From NCBI GenBank assembly GCA_913052515.1, contig CAJXFJ010000066.1:1-7618 (forward strand): 7,618 nt of DNA, read 5' to 3'. The notes beneath the pieces were generated by a model that was not told the origin of the DNA, searched no databases, and saw only the letters and a list, made by a program, of their open reading frames with translations. A program made the position numbers and the translations under genes. This document shows positions 7,129 through 7,618 of this stretch, piece after piece (position 1 is the stretch's first letter; every line of letters starts with the position of its first letter). The stretch is from an uncultured Flavobacteriales bacterium (GTDB lineage: Bacteria > Bacteroidota > Bacteroidia > Flavobacteriales > Vicingaceae).

Positions 7129-7618
7129 ATGCAAATACTAGACGGGAAGAAGACATCGGCAGAAATCAAGCAAGAAGTTGCTGAAGAAATAAAAGCCTTA
7201 AAAGAAAAAGGGAAGAAAATACCTCACTTGGCTGCTGTATTAGTTGGAAATAATGGAGCAAGTATTACCTATGTTAATGCTAAAGTTAAAGCTTGCGAAT
7301 TAGTAGGTATGCAGTCTACCTTAGTTAAGTTAAGCGATACCATTTCCGAATCTGAGTTGCTTGAAAAAGTAGAAGAACTTAATCAAGATTCTGAAATTGA
7401 TGGTTTTATAGTACAACTTCCTTTACCAAAACACATCAATGAAAAAAAAGTTACAGAAGCCATAAGCCCAAAGAAAGATGTAGACGGCTTTCATCCTTGG
7501 AACATTGGTAAAATGATGCTCAATTTACCAACCTTTTTGCCCGCAACTCCTTACGGAATTATGCAATTAATAGAAAGACACAATATAGAAACGAATGGTA
7601 AACATTGCGTTGTGGTTG
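7129..7618 (+). CDS. folD: FolD, methylene-THF dehydrogenase/cyclohydrolase (3' truncated by window)
   Basis: FolD interconverts 5,10-methylene-THF and 10-formyl-THF through an NADP-linked dehydrogenase and a cyclohydrolase step, supplying one-carbon units for purine and formyl-Met synthesis. The first 163 codons are present. They include ITYVNAKVKACE with Tyr48 and Lys52, which align with the catalytic Tyr50 and Lys54 of the E. coli enzyme, then VQLPLP (95-100), PKKDVDGFHPWN (114-125) and LPATPYGIM (137-145). The sequence stops in KHCVVV just before the expected nucleotide-binding GRS motif, so most of the cofactor-binding half lies beyond the window. The ATG at 7129 is chosen because the ATG at 7124 runs into a stop within a few codons. 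The 6-base gap after ffh implies an operon. Nothing seen is broken. Confidence 0.97.
   Translation, partial: MQILDGKKTSAEIKQEVAEEIKALKEKGKKIPHLAAVLVGNNGASITYVNAKVKACELVGMQSTLVKLSDTISESELLEKVEELNQDSEIDGFIVQLPLPKHINEKKVTEAISPKKDVDGFHPWNIGKMMLNLPTFLPATPYGIMQLIERHNIETNGKHCVVV

Overview
The window is AT-rich, densely coded DNA with every gene on the + strand. It fits a member of the Bacteroidota, probably Flavobacteriales-like. The evidence is the character of the Ffh and FolD proteins, the absence of recognisable Shine-Dalgarno sequences before the starts, a good match to the Bacteroidota -7 promoter element (TAnnTTTG) upstream of ffh, and outer-membrane and Pycsar-like protein types common in that phylum. 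The species cannot be named from this sequence.

Layout. Positions 17-787 encode a predicted lipoprotein with an SdiA-regulated (YjiK-like) beta-propeller. One base later, 789-4469 encodes a 1226-residue outer-membrane protein: lipoprotein-type signal, purple-acid-phosphatase-like metallophosphoesterase, a middle region that looks like a protein-kinase-like fold, a linker, and a C-terminal BamA-type beta-barrel. Twelve bases on, 4482-5099 encodes a stand-alone HD-domain phosphohydrolase. Its stop overlaps (ATGA) the start of 5096-5725, a three-helix membrane protein of the PycTM (DUF5706, Pycsar effector) type. These four genes are spaced like one operon. A 47-base gap with a promoter candidate then leads to ffh (5773-7122, signal recognition particle GTPase), followed after 6 bases by folD (7129 to the window end, cut off), which encodes the bifunctional methylene-THF dehydrogenase/cyclohydrolase. 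No stretch of 300 bases lacks a gene, and I saw no tRNA, rRNA, CRISPR array, insertion sequence or convincing terminator.

How the genes work together. ffh and folD are housekeeping genes, for co-translational membrane targeting and one-carbon metabolism. The upstream four look like an envelope and nucleotide-signalling group: two envelope lipoproteins, one with predicted phosphatase and possible kinase modules, and a cytoplasmic HD hydrolase coupled to a membrane effector-like protein. The two points most worth following are the kinase-like module between the phosphatase and barrel of the 789-4469 protein, and the two-gene HD + PycTM unit without a visible nucleotide cyclase. Both rest on motif reading and need structure prediction or profile searches to confirm.
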